From Candidatus Parcubacteria bacterium (GTDB taxonomy: Bacteria; Patescibacteriota; Patescibacteriia; UBA1558; GWA2-36-10): 51,126 bases of DNA. The number at the start of each line of letters is the position of its first letter. Positions within the stretch are counted from its first letter, which is position 1. Shown in pieces: positions 1 to 9,542 of the stretch. The notes under the pieces were generated by a model, which made no database searches, was not told where the DNA came from, and was given only the letters and a program-made list of their open reading frames with translations. The translations under genes were made by a program, and so were the position numbers. The stretch lies in NCBI GenBank assembly GCA_018669975.1, contig JABHSK010000009.1, positions 1-51,126 of the forward strand. Reading direction: 5' to 3'.

Positions 1-590
1 CTGTCGCTGACTCGGCTTGGGTTGGGCCTAATGCCAGAGTATTTGGTCGTGCCATAGTGCGTGACAATACCACGGTATGCGGTCATGCCATGGTATGCGG
101 TCATGCCATAGTGCGTGACAATGCCACGGTAGAAGGCACCTCTCGCGTCTATGATTATGCTGTCATCTGTGATGACGCTAAAATCAAAGGGGCAAGCAGG
201 GTTTACGAGCATGCAATTGCATGTGAGTATGCCTCTATGTGTGGGGGGGAGCTCTGCGGAAACTTCATCTCTTTTGAGGAGTGTGATATTGGATATCACA
301 CTCACGATGAATTCCGCATAGATTTTCACCGTCATCCCAATGGCGGTGGCCTGGTAGCTGAAACTGCCAGTGTTCACCCTGATGCTTATATTGAATCGGG
401 TGCTATAATTTTTGATCATACAAAAATTGATAGCAATGCCCGCATTCGTAAAGGCACAAAAATCTTTGGAAAGAAGGTGATATATATACGTCCTACACAT
501 AGAACTAGGAAACCCTCTCGTAAAAGCGCTCGAAAAGAAGCGCGAAAGGAGGCTATTAGAAAAAGACATGAAAGTCTATTTGGCTGGTAA
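1..590 (+). CDS. Left-handed beta-helix (hexapeptide-repeat) protein, 5'-truncated by window edge
   Basis: ORF stays open upstream of the listed GTG to the window edge (VADSAWVGPNARVFGRAIVRDNTTV...). Repeated hexapeptide-like units such as CGHAMV CGHAIV RDNATV. Confidence 0.75.
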   Translation, partial: VADSAWVGPNARVFGRAIVRDNTTVCGHAMVCGHAIVRDNATVEGTSRVYDYAVICDDAKIKGASRVYEHAIACEYASMCGGELCGNFISFEECDIGYHTHDEFRIDFHRHPNGGGLVAETASVHPDAYIESGAIIFDHTKIDSNARIRKGTKIFGKKVIYIRPTHRTRKPSRKSARKEARKEAIRKRHESLFGW

Positions 591-596
591 TAAGTT

Positions 597-634
597 TTTA
601 GAGGATTTCTTCAAAAAATCCTCTACTTTTTCCA
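597..634 (+). terminator. Putative intrinsic terminator
   Basis: AGAGGATTT-cttc-AAAAAATCCTCT followed by a T-rich run just after the first CDS. Confidence 0.5.
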
Positions 635-697
635 GCTCATCACATTCAGTGGTGGTATGGAATAGAGTAAAAAAGTTCTTTAATAAAGGAGAGTATA

Positions 698-1354
698 ATG
701 CAATTCGAAGAATTAAGAAAAAAAATCGGTTTTGGATTAGCCGCGATTGTTCATTGGTCCGAGTTGAGCCAAAATCAAGAATTTATTTCTGGCTTAAACT
801 TAACGGAATGGCAAGCAATCTGGAACCAAATTTGCGCTAACCCTGAAATCGACATTGATAAGCGGTCCTTTCTGCAAAAAATAGCCAGCGTGGCTAATAC
901 TTTAGACCTGTGGCTATTTCTATGCGTCAAAACCCCTCCTGATTGTATTGAAATCGAAAGGCAAGCCTGCCAGGAAATGTCCAAATTTTCCGCAACTTTT
1001 GAAGTATGGTCTGGAATATACGAAAAGTATAAAAATAGCCATAAACTTCGTAGTATATCTCCAATAGCTATTCAAAAAATGTCTGAATTAGCTAAGACTT
1101 TTGACCAAGGATTAAAGATCTATCAAGTAGCTGGAGCTCTGGCTGTTATGCCAGCGATGGGAGGTTATCTGACATTCACTGGAGTTGTAGCTGAAAACAC
1201 CGTCAGGATACAAAAACTAGGTACCACAATAATGGCTGAACAAGCCAAGACTGCTAGCCAATGGGACAAACTCTTCCGTTGTACTCTCTGTGATGAGGAG
1301 CTGAGAAATTTGGCCAAAAAAAATAGAGACCAACTTCGCTATCTTGGATCCTAA
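698..1354 (+). CDS. Hypothetical protein (218 aa)
   Basis: ORF with good SD (aaaggag) before ATG; followed by a terminator; no family recognised. Confidence 0.75.
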   Translation: MQFEELRKKIGFGLAAIVHWSELSQNQEFISGLNLTEWQAIWNQICANPEIDIDKRSFLQKIASVANTLDLWLFLCVKTPPDCIEIERQACQEMSKFSATFEVWSGIYEKYKNSHKLRSISPIAIQKMSELAKTFDQGLKIYQVAGALAVMPAMGGYLTFTGVVAENTVRIQKLGTTIMAEQAKTASQWDKLFRCTLCDEELRNLAKKNRDQLRYLGS

Positions 1355-1359
1355 ATACA

Positions 1360-1396
1360 AAAGCGGGCTGACTTCAGTCACCCGCTTCTTTTTTTA
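1360..1396. terminator. Bidirectional intrinsic terminator
   Basis: AAGCGGGcTGACttcaGTCAcCCGCTT with T tract, between convergent genes. Confidence 0.85.
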
Positions 1397-1406
1397 TTAT
1401 AAAAAT

Positions 1407-2204
1407 TTATAATAATGTATTTTGCCAAGAATCCATCTTACCAGAGGTCTTGGCCTTTTTTATTCTATCAACATCAAACATCCTTAAAGCTTGCCTGAGA
1501 TGACAATAAGCCTTAACTTTATTTCCATTAATTCTTTGCACATCAATCTTGCGGCTGGTAGTGTCACCCTTTTCATCTATATATTCAACCTCCAGTTGCT
1601 CGCCATTAGTTAGGGCATCGTGAACTCTTTGTTCAATGGTACGGTTATTACTATTACCCCAACGAACTATAATTTTTTCTTTACGTCCAGCATTTTGATA
1701 CCAAATATGCCCGTGCTCTTTACCATATTCATAAACTTCTTTGGTAACCTTAACATCATCTAGACAATATCTAGTTAAATTCTCCCAATCATTATTTCTA
1801 TGATAGACAATAGCGTCTAAACCAGAACCAGATTTTCCATAACCTAAAGTGCTCTGGGCTACGCTTTCTAACTTGAGCCTATGACCTAGAGCATGTACAA
1901 TCTCTTCTAAAATATCTAAGTGACCTACGGTAGATAAATCAAATTCATCATAATATGGTTGCAAAACTGGAAAATCAAAGCTCTTGCTATTAAAACCAAT
2001 CACTTCTTCAGCATTTTTTAAAATATCTAAAAGCCCAGCAAACTCTTCTTCTCTAAAGGCCCTATATTGGTCACGATTATAAGAATAAATTCCAACCAAA
2101 GAAACACCTAATAGGTGCTTATTGTGATGACCACCTACTTCATCAAAAGTTTTTAGTGTCTCCAAGTCTAATACAATTTTATCTTTTTTTTCTTCTTTGT
2201 CCAT
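1407..2204 (-). CDS. DEDD-type 3'-5' exonuclease / RNase H-like domain with C-terminal WYL-like domain
   Basis: DLET, NSKSFD and YCLDDV motifs; C-terminus LEVEYIDEKGDTTSRKIDVQRINGNKVKAYCHLRQALRMFDVDRI resembles WYL domains. Confidence 0.75.
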   Translation of the reverse strand: MDKEEKKDKIVLDLETLKTFDEVGGHHNKHLLGVSLVGIYSYNRDQYRAFREEEFAGLLDILKNAEEVIGFNSKSFDFPVLQPYYDEFDLSTVGHLDILEEIVHALGHRLKLESVAQSTLGYGKSGSGLDAIVYHRNNDWENLTRYCLDDVKVTKEVYEYGKEHGHIWYQNAGRKEKIIVRWGNSNNRTIEQRVHDALTNGEQLEVEYIDEKGDTTSRKIDVQRINGNKVKAYCHLRQALRMFDVDRIKKAKTSGKMDSWQNTLL

Positions 2205-2233
2205 GGATAGTATTATAACAAATTTATAAAAAA

Positions 2234-4249
2234 TTACCAGTTATCTACACTGGGCAAAAAGCCATCACCATCATCATTGTCTTGACAGTCAAGATCACTG
2301 ACATATGACACACCATCACTAGAGGCATAGCTAGTTGTTTTAGATAATTGATTATGATTAAGCAAATTACCATCTACTTCTCCAATAAATGGTGATGGAC
2401 TCATACTTTTGTAACCATCGAAACGATAAACTGCCAAAGGATAAGTTAAATATAAATAACGACAGGCCCTGGTAATGGCTACATAAAACAAACGACGCTC
2501 CTCCTCTATCTCTTCGGCAAAAGGATGTGGAAATGCACTATCTGTCATATTAATAACAAAAACAGCTGCCCACTCTAAACCTTTGGCTTGATGGACTGTA
2601 CTGAGAATCACAGATTCTCTATTTTCTTTCTTAGCCTGACTAGCACTATAACCTTCTTGTAAACTTATTTCACTTAGGAAATCTTCTAATATATCATAAT
2701 CAATCGCAAAGATAGCTAGCTGATCTAAGTCATCCTGACGTTGATGATAATCAGGAAATTTTTCCATTAGATAGCTACTGTATTGTTCAATTACTAAATG
2801 TATCAACTGACTAACATCCTTATCTCTCTGTTTAACCAATTTATCAATCAAAGAGCTAATACGGCTCCAGCTCTGTCCAGCTTTTGCAGCTAAATTTAAT
2901 TTTAATTCCATTAATTCCGAAATGTCATCAAGGCTAGCCAGCTGTTGATATATCAACTTGGCTGTGACTGGACCAACACCTTCATAGAGTTGTAAAATTC
3001 TCATCCAAGACACCTCATCACGATGATTACCCAATACTTTGAGCCATGACAAAACATCTTTAACATGAGCTCTTTCGAAAAATCTCAAGCCGCCCCTCAT
3101 TTCATAATCAATACCACGTCTATTGAGTTCCATTTCTAAAGTCTGCGCATAATGAGACGCTCTAAATAACACAGCTATACTACTTGGTCTAACCTCTCTA
3201 CCCAATAACTGTTGTATCTTGTCGGCTATAAACCATGCTTCTTCCTTATTGCTGCGTAAAGCAACCAATTCTGGGCGCACATGACTGTCATTGATAGCTG
3301 ATAATTCTTTAGAAAATTGATTTTGATTAACAGCAATAACCTGGTTGGCTAAATCTAAAATTTCTGGAGTAGAGCGATAGTTGGTTTCCAGTTTATGAGT
3401 TTTACAATTTTTAAAATTTTTAGGAAAATCTAAAATGTTTTTAATATTTGCTGCCCGAAAAGAATAAATACTCTGCGCATCATCACCAACCACCAAAATA
3501 TTCTGGTGCAGTTTGGCTAAATTAAAAATAATCTCTGCCTGAATAATATTAGTATCCTGATATTCATCTACTAAAATATAGTCCCATTTTTTAGCTAGGG
3601 TTTCTCCAGCCCTAGCATCTTGAGTTAGCTTTTTCCAATACAAAAGTAAATCATCAAAGTCCAGAAGTTTAGCCACTTGTTTGCGACGTTGGTATTCCTT
3701 GGTTATTTTTTCAAAAATATCTAAAAACGGAACCCATTCCGGAAACTTGGTTTCTAAACTAGCCTCAATGCTAATTTTAGAATTATTAGCAAAACTAATT
3801 GTTTCTCTAAAAATAGCCGGTGATGGTTTACGTTTTTCAGATAACCCCTTTAGAAACTCCTTGCTAATCAATTTAAGTAAGGTATCCGTATCAGCAGTGT
3901 CCATAATAGTGAAATCTGACTCTAGACCAATATGTTTTCCATATATTCTCAACAGTCTATTGGCCACTGAATGGAAAGTACCACCCCATAGAGAAAACTT
4001 CTCCTTGGGCGCAACTCCTAAAATAGCTTTAGCCCTGACCATCATTTCGTTGGCCGCTTTATTAGTAAAAGTCAACAATAATATTTTCTCCGGTTTAACA
4101 CCTTGCGATATCAACCAAGCTACCCGATAAACCAGGGTTCTGGTTTTACCTGAGCCAGCACCAGCCAAAACTAAATGAGGCCCGTCACCGGCAGTGACGA
4201 CCTCGTATTGCTGTTGATTAAGTTCATTTTTGAAATTGGGTTGAATCAT
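2234..4249 (-). CDS. pcrA: UvrD/PcrA/Rep-family ATP-dependent DNA helicase
   Basis: LNQQQYEVV...GAGSGKTRTL, VDEYQDTN, VGDDAQSIYSFRAA, NYRS, VILSTVHQAKGLEW, YVAITRA. ORF start trimmed to MIQPNF. Confidence 0.9.
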   Translation of the reverse strand: MIQPNFKNELNQQQYEVVTAGDGPHLVLAGAGSGKTRTLVYRVAWLISQGVKPEKILLLTFTNKAANEMMVRAKAILGVAPKEKFSLWGGTFHSVANRLLRIYGKHIGLESDFTIMDTADTDTLLKLISKEFLKGLSEKRKPSPAIFRETISFANNSKISIEASLETKFPEWVPFLDIFEKITKEYQRRKQVAKLLDFDDLLLYWKKLTQDARAGETLAKKWDYILVDEYQDTNIIQAEIIFNLAKLHQNILVVGDDAQSIYSFRAANIKNILDFPKNFKNCKTHKLETNYRSTPEILDLANQVIAVNQNQFSKELSAINDSHVRPELVALRSNKEEAWFIADKIQQLLGREVRPSSIAVLFRASHYAQTLEMELNRRGIDYEMRGGLRFFERAHVKDVLSWLKVLGNHRDEVSWMRILQLYEGVGPVTAKLIYQQLASLDDISELMELKLNLAAKAGQSWSRISSLIDKLVKQRDKDVSQLIHLVIEQYSSYLMEKFPDYHQRQDDLDQLAIFAIDYDILEDFLSEISLQEGYSASQAKKENRESVILSTVHQAKGLEWAAVFVINMTDSAFPHPFAEEIEEERRLFYVAITRACRYLYLTYPLAVYRFDGYKSMSPSPFIGEVDGNLLNHNQLSKTTSYASSDGVSYVSDLDCQDNDDGDGFLPSVDNW

Positions 4250-4292
4250 AGGTAGACATATTATAATACAAACTTGGAAATAGGTAAAATAA

Positions 4293-4320
4293 AAATCCCG
4301 CATCCTAAGATACGGGATCA
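4293..4320 (-). terminator. Intrinsic terminator of the 4331-5287 gene
   Basis: Minus strand ATCCCGTATcttaggATGCGGGAT followed by TTTTTA. Confidence 0.7.
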
Positions 4321-4330
4321 ATGTCTAGCT

Positions 4331-5287
4331 CTAAGCCAGCACATCATTGATGATAACGTCGCGGATTTCCTCCCAAGTCAGAATACTGCCCGATGCTCGA
4401 GCTGAGCCTCCGATTAGGTCAGAACCTCCCCAACGATCTGTTTCGGGCATTTCCTCGCCACGCTTAGCTTCCTCGGCCTTGTTGAGAGCCGCCAAAATAT
4501 CGGTAACCGGGAAGGGAATATACTGCGAGCGGCGTCCAACCACATAAACAATCCGACCGTCATCACGACGAGCCACAATACTAACAAAGGCATTCATGCC
4601 CTTGCTATAAAGATGGTAGCGAGCATCGTTGCCGCCAATCTCATCGACGATCTTGAAGATCGAATGATCGAATAAAGTCTCATGACGAGTATCCAAGTCG
4701 ACCTCGCCAGCCTCACCCATCATGGCCTTGGTTAGGCGAACCATGACCGCATCCAAATTATCAAGCATTACCTGCTCGTCAGCATTGGCCAACTGGCCAG
4801 ACTTACGCAGATTGGTGTAGGGCTCGAAAATCCAACAATACTGACGGACGTACTCTTCCTTGAGGTTAATCGGGAAAGCACCACCGGTGATGTCCCACTT
4901 GTCCGATAAATCTAAAACACGACTGATAGCCGGTACACTCTGTGTACCCTCGAAAAGCTTATAGTTCATGAGTAGCCAAACGGCCAAGACAGTATCCTGA
5001 TCGGTATCGTTAATATAGATGTGAGCATGAGCCCTACCATCTTCTCGGAACGATTCCATCAGACCACCCTTGATGGCCATAAAGACCTGCTTAGCAGTAC
5101 TCATAGTGGCTTCTCGAACCACATTACCATGATGATCAAAATTGATGTGCAGACTATGCTCATCAAAACAAGGACCACCGTTAACCACACCATCCAGAGC
5201 AATGGAATTATTCGGCGTATTTGCCAAAAATTCCTCCCAGGTCATGGTTTGACGGGGTAATACGTGAATCTCAAATGTAGGCTTCAT
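4331..5287 (-). CDS. Hypothetical protein, possibly DHH-phosphoesterase-like
   Basis: HINFDHHGNV...MSTAKQV and YINDTDQDTVLAVWLL resemble DHH motifs; GGSDLIGGSARASGS near the C-terminus; strong SD; own promoter and terminator. Confidence 0.6.
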   Translation of the reverse strand: MKPTFEIHVLPRQTMTWEEFLANTPNNSIALDGVVNGGPCFDEHSLHINFDHHGNVVREATMSTAKQVFMAIKGGLMESFREDGRAHAHIYINDTDQDTVLAVWLLMNYKLFEGTQSVPAISRVLDLSDKWDITGGAFPINLKEEYVRQYCWIFEPYTNLRKSGQLANADEQVMLDNLDAVMVRLTKAMMGEAGEVDLDTRHETLFDHSIFKIVDEIGGNDARYHLYSKGMNAFVSIVARRDDGRIVYVVGRRSQYIPFPVTDILAALNKAEEAKRGEEMPETDRWGGSDLIGGSARASGSILTWEEIRDVIINDVLA

Positions 5288-5358
5288 AGCACTTTTCTCC
5301 TTTGTTGATTGAGGTGCCGAAACTACTGATTTAAAAAATATAATGTACTCAATGTGCC

Positions 5359-5386
5359 ATTATAGTCCTAAATGATTTTTTGTCAA
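5359..5386 (-). promoter_or_regulatory. Consensus sigma70-type promoter
   Basis: Minus strand TTGACA-N16-TATAAT upstream of the 5287 start. Confidence 0.75.
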
Positions 5387-5427
5387 TATACTACTTGCAA
5401 GCCTGTTTTTCTTGCTCAAATAAAAAA

Positions 5428-5453
5428 CCAGACTCTCTCGATAAAGAGTCTGG
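5428..5453 (-). terminator. Intrinsic terminator of pilin-like gene
   Basis: CCAGACTCtttatcgagaGAGTCTGG then TTTTTT on minus strand. Confidence 0.85.
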
Positions 5454-5460
5454 CTAAAGC

Positions 5461-5892
5461 CTAAGAAGAACGTTTCGGTATTTTATTCAAAGTGATAGTT
5501 TTAACAGCGTCAACACCACGAGCAGTAATGACATAGTCAACGGCCACGCCATTTCGGCAGATCACTTCGATTCCCACTTGCCCCTCTACAGCGGCTGTAG
5601 CACCAAATAATGGCTCAGTGCGCTCTCCGGTAAACGGATTTTTCAGAAGCTCTTTTCCAGGCAAGAAAGGAAGGAGGTCCTCCTTCTTATCTGAATAAAC
5701 ACCATCATTTTTATCCGCATAAGCTTCGGCTGCCTGCTGCACTGTGCGTGCAACACCCTTAGTCTTGGCTTCCTTGGCTCGATCTTGCATACTAATAAAA
5801 TTTGGAATTGCAATCGCTGCTAGCATCCCGATAATCACAACTACAATCATTAATTCTATTAATGTGAATCCGCCTCTTGGCTTACCTGACAT
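5461..5892 (-). CDS. Type IV pilin-like protein (prepilin N-methylation motif)
   Basis: MSGKPRGGFTLIELMIVVVIIGMLAAIAIPNFISMQDRAKEAK; start trimmed to 5892, preceded by TTTGGAGGAAAG SD. Confidence 0.9.
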   Translation of the reverse strand: MSGKPRGGFTLIELMIVVVIIGMLAAIAIPNFISMQDRAKEAKTKGVARTVQQAAEAYADKNDGVYSDKKEDLLPFLPGKELLKNPFTGERTEPLFGATAAVEGQVGIEVICRNGVAVDYVITARGVDAVKTITLNKIPKRSS

Positions 5893-5997
5893 GCGCTTTC
5901 CTCCAAAGAATGTTATAAGGGGTGTATCCCCTTGTGACAGATTACTTAATAACCTCTCTTTCAGGCTTGAGTTTATAAGAACAGAAACTGAAAAAAT

Positions 5998-6026
5998 ACT
6001 ATATAATATCCAATGCACCCTGTCAA
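5998..6026 (-). promoter_or_regulatory. Promoter of pilin-like gene
   Basis: Minus strand TTGACA-N17-TATAGT. Confidence 0.6.
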
Positions 6027-6111
6027 TATAATACACTATCAAGTGTTGCAATTTTATTAGCTTTGTGTTTTAATTTGTCTTGTTATCATTAATTTAAACC
6101 CTGAAGAACAT

Positions 6112-7173
6112 ATGTCATTTTCTCTAGGTATAGTTGGCTTACCAAATGTCGGCAAATCAACACTATTTCAAGCATTGACCAAAAACAAGGTAGAAGCATC
6201 CAACTACCCGTTTTGTACTATTGATCCAAATGTTGGTGTAGTAGCTGTACCGGATGACCGTTTGGATAAACTAACTAAAATGTCCCAATCTGCTAAGACT
6301 ATCCCCACCACGATAGAGTTTGTTGATATTGCTGGATTAGTTAAGGGTGCCTCTGAAGGAGAAGGTTTAGGAAATAAGTTTTTATCACATATCCGAGAAG
6401 TTGACGCTATCGTTCAAGTAATACGATATTTTAATAACGGAGACGTCACCCATGTCCATGGTAAGGTAGATCCTGAATATGATAAACAAATTATCAATTT
6501 AGAATTAATCATGGCCGACCTAGACACTGTCAGCAAACATCTAGATAAAGTAGTCAGTAAAATGAAAGGGCCCTATGATAAAATACTAGATAAGGAAAAG
6601 GTGATTTTAGATAAAGTACGTACCACCTTGGAAGATAATAAAATGGTAAACCAGCTAGAGTTTGATGAAGAAGAGAAGAAAATACTTAAACAGCTCAACC
6701 TACTAACCATTAAACCAATTATTTACCTTTACAACATTGACGAATCTGATGTTAACGAGGATCTTGATCTACCAGAAAATACCATTGCTATCTGTGCCCA
6801 AGTGGAGGCTGAATTAGCCGAATTAGAAGAAACAGAGGTTAAAGAATTTTTGAAAGAGCTGGGCATAGAAAAAGGTGGCTTGGACAGTCTAATTAAAACT
6901 AGCTACAAACTATTAAATCTAATCACCTTTATAACTACTGGTCCAGAAGAAACCAAGGCTTGGACAGTCACTCGTGGCGCTAAGGCCCCACAAGCAGCAG
7001 GTGTTATTCACACTGATTTTGAAAAGGGCTTTATACGAGCCGAGGCAATCAATTGGCAGGAGCTCCTAGATTCTGAATCTTGGAATAATGCTAAAGATAA
7101 AGGATTGATGCGCATGGAAGGAAAAGAGTATATCGTCCAAGACGGAGACACTGTCCATTTTCACTTTAATTAA
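6112..7173 (+). CDS. ychF: Redox-regulated ATPase/GTPase YchF
   Basis: [39 protein letters not shown] and C-terminal TGS-like ...[15 protein letters not shown]. Confidence 0.95.
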   Translation: MSFSLGIVGLPNVGKSTLFQALTKNKVEASNYPFCTIDPNVGVVAVPDDRLDKLTKMSQSAKTIPTTIEFVDIAGLVKGASEGEGLGNKFLSHIREVDAIVQVIRYFNNGDVTHVHGKVDPEYDKQIINLELIMADLDTVSKHLDKVVSKMKGPYDKILDKEKVILDKVRTTLEDNKMVNQLEFDEEEKKILKQLNLLTIKPIIYLYNIDESDVNEDLDLPENTIAICAQVEAELAELEETEVKEFLKELGIEKGGLDSLIKTSYKLLNLITFITTGPEETKAWTVTRGAKAPQAAGVIHTDFEKGFIRAEAINWQELLDSESWNNAKDKGLMRMEGKEYIVQDGDTVHFHFN

Positions 7174-7176
7174 AAT

Positions 7177-7205
7177 AACGCCTAAATCGGCGTTGTTTTG
7201 TTTTT
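7177..7205 (+). terminator. Intrinsic terminator
   Basis: AACGCCtaaatcGGCGTT followed by GTTTTGTTTTT. Confidence 0.8.
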
Positions 7206-7255
7206 ATAATGAAAAAATGATAGAATTATAACATTGTTTTTGACTTAAAATTATT

Positions 7256-8017
7256 ATGAATTCTAAAAAAGTTATTGCTGTTTTGCCCGCCTACAATGCT
7301 GCCAAAACACTCAAGCTAACACTAGACGATATACCTGCGGGTAGCGTAGATGAAATCATTCTAGTAGACGACGCTAGTAGTGACAATACTGTAGAATTAG
7401 CTAAACAATATGGCTTACATGTTTTTGTTCATGAAAAAAATAAGGGCTATGGTGGTAATCAAAAAACCTGCTATAAAAAAGCTTTAGAAATGGGTGCTGA
7501 TATAGCCATTATGATTCACCCAGATCATCAATATAATCCAAAATTAGTACCACAAATGCTAGCACCACTACTAAATGAAGAATGTGACGCTGTTTTTGGC
7601 TCTCGCATGATACACAAACGAGACGCTTTAGAAGGTGGTATGCCAAAATATAAATTTGTAGCTAACATAATACTAACCAAAATAGAAAATTTTATCTTGG
7701 GACTAACACTAGCTGAATACCATTCTGGCTTTAGAGCATACTCTAAAAAAGCATTGTCAATGCTACCACTACAAGAAAACTCGGATGATTTCGTTTTTGA
7801 CACAGAAATCATTGCTCAACTAGCAATCAATAAATTTAAAATCAAAGAAATACCCATTAATACAAAATATTTCAAAGATGCTTCAAATATAAGCCTAAAA
7901 CGTAGTACGGAATATGGTCTGGGAATTTTAAAAACAATGGTTAAATATAAACTCCACCAATGGGGCATAAAAAAGATAAAGCAATTATCTTCGGTAAATA
8001 ACCCTGCTAATGAGTAA
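7256..8017 (+). CDS. Glycosyltransferase family 2
   Basis: VIAVLPAYNAAKTLKLTLDDIP...EIILVDDASSDNTVELAKQYG... Confidence 0.9.
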   Translation: MNSKKVIAVLPAYNAAKTLKLTLDDIPAGSVDEIILVDDASSDNTVELAKQYGLHVFVHEKNKGYGGNQKTCYKKALEMGADIAIMIHPDHQYNPKLVPQMLAPLLNEECDAVFGSRMIHKRDALEGGMPKYKFVANIILTKIENFILGLTLAEYHSGFRAYSKKALSMLPLQENSDDFVFDTEIIAQLAINKFKIKEIPINTKYFKDASNISLKRSTEYGLGILKTMVKYKLHQWGIKKIKQLSSVNNPANE

Positions 8018-9542
8018 TAATTTCTACAAATACTTAGAAAAAAAATATAAAGTCATACTACTCATAATAGTCGTCCTAGGCGCCGGACTACGTCTTATAG
8101 ACACCCATAAAAAGCTTATTTGGCAAGATGAAGCTGAAACAGTAATAAATTCTATCCAAGTAATTGAAGATGGTTATCCGCATGGTTATTTTAAAGGAAA
8201 GAAAATATTTGAAAGTAAGTTAAGAATAGAAATAGATGATCCCGTTTACGCTTACACAGAAAGTAATTTTTATGGTTCAAAATATGAAAATAACAAGGGT
8301 TGGCTAGGCTATTATTATCTAGCACCTTTTGTAAAAATATTTGGCGTGTCAGAGCTTTCTGTAAGATTACCATTTTTACTTTTTTATATATTGACTACAA
8401 TATTAATATTCAGGCTCAGCCAAATATTTTTTGATAATAAAATTATATCTTTGCTGGCCTGCTTTTTATTTGCCATAGATCCAGTATCAATTCTCTATGG
8501 TAAGCAAGCTAGGTATTACTCCATTATAATGTTAATGGCTCCTGCTTTATTATATTTTAATTATCTATATACAAAAAACAAACGAATAATATATCTGTGG
8601 CTATTAACTACATCGCTAATTCTTACATTCCATACACATATATTATTATGTTCTTTTATTATTTTGTTTCTTATTTATTATAATTTTTTAAAAACAAAAA
8701 CAATTAAACTAGACAAATATATTGTCTATAATCTCGGTTATTTCTTATTGTGTACCGTACCCTGGTTGATTCTAGTTAAATTTTGGACAAATTTCGAAAC
8801 CCATGGGATTGCTAGTAGCGACTTAAACTTTATACCTATTCTTTGGATTATTGGCGTATTATTATATTTAGCCTTGTATAGAGTATACAAATTTATTACT
8901 AAAGATAAAAAATACCTACACATAAATGAAATTATACCTAGCTACTTGCTCCACTTTTTCTGTGGCTACCTAATAATTTTTCCCATACTAATACCAGCTG
9001 AATCATTTTCTGACCGAATATTTATTTCTCTACTCCCATTGTTTACAATAATCATTTCTAGATTAATATATAAAATATTTATAAAAAAACGAACAAAGCT
9101 GACGATTACTCTTATATTTTTATTAAGTATTTATTTAGTATTAATGTTTGGCTTACGAGCACAAATGTTTTACGGAAAAAACTCCTGGATTAATAGTGTT
9201 ATACGCTATGCTCAAGAAACAAATCTAAAAAATGATGACCTTTTGATAACAAATTGGCATGACCTTACACTATCTTTATATACTGATTATAATATTTATC
9301 CCCTGTATACTTTAAACCCTGATTTTGTAAATAATTACCCTAATAGAGTTTTAGCGATAATGTCACTGAAAGCAATGATTCCAAACGGAACAACCAATAA
9401 ACCACGTATTCACGAAAACTTAATTTTAGAAGAAGCTAGATTCTACAACTTTTCAGATAGATTAAAAAACTGTAAAAAAGTTTACATTGATCAATACACA
9501 TTAATTTTTGATTGCCCAAAATTAGAAAATTATGAAAAATAA
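8010..9542 (+). CDS. Multi-TM GT-C-type glycosyltransferase (ArnT/PMT-like), paralog 1
   Basis: Many TM segments, WQDEAET N-terminal loop, GKQARYYSI motif; near-duplicate of the next gene. Confidence 0.75.
   Translation: MSNNFYKYLEKKYKVILLIIVVLGAGLRLIDTHKKLIWQDEAETVINSIQVIEDGYPHGYFKGKKIFESKLRIEIDDPVYAYTESNFYGSKYENNKGWLGYYYLAPFVKIFGVSELSVRLPFLLFYILTTILIFRLSQIFFDNKIISLLACFLFAIDPVSILYGKQARYYSIIMLMAPALLYFNYLYTKNKRIIYLWLLTTSLILTFHTHILLCSFIILFLIYYNFLKTKTIKLDKYIVYNLGYFLLCTVPWLILVKFWTNFETHGIASSDLNFIPILWIIGVLLYLALYRVYKFITKDKKYLHINEIIPSYLLHFFCGYLIIFPILIPAESFSDRIFISLLPLFTIIISRLIYKIFIKKRTKLTITLIFLLSIYLVLMFGLRAQMFYGKNSWINSVIRYAQETNLKNDDLLITNWHDLTLSLYTDYNIYPLYTLNPDFVNNYPNRVLAIMSLKAMIPNGTTNKPRIHENLILEEARFYNFSDRLKNCKKVYIDQYTLIFDCPKLENYEK

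Noticed and set aside
568-840. 90-aa ORF overlapping the start of the 698 gene
   Set aside because: Low-complexity translation over a terminator and the RBS of the 698-1354 gene; no coding signal.
3681-4130. 149-aa antisense ORF in the UvrD-like helicase
   Set aside because: Antisense to conserved helicase motifs.
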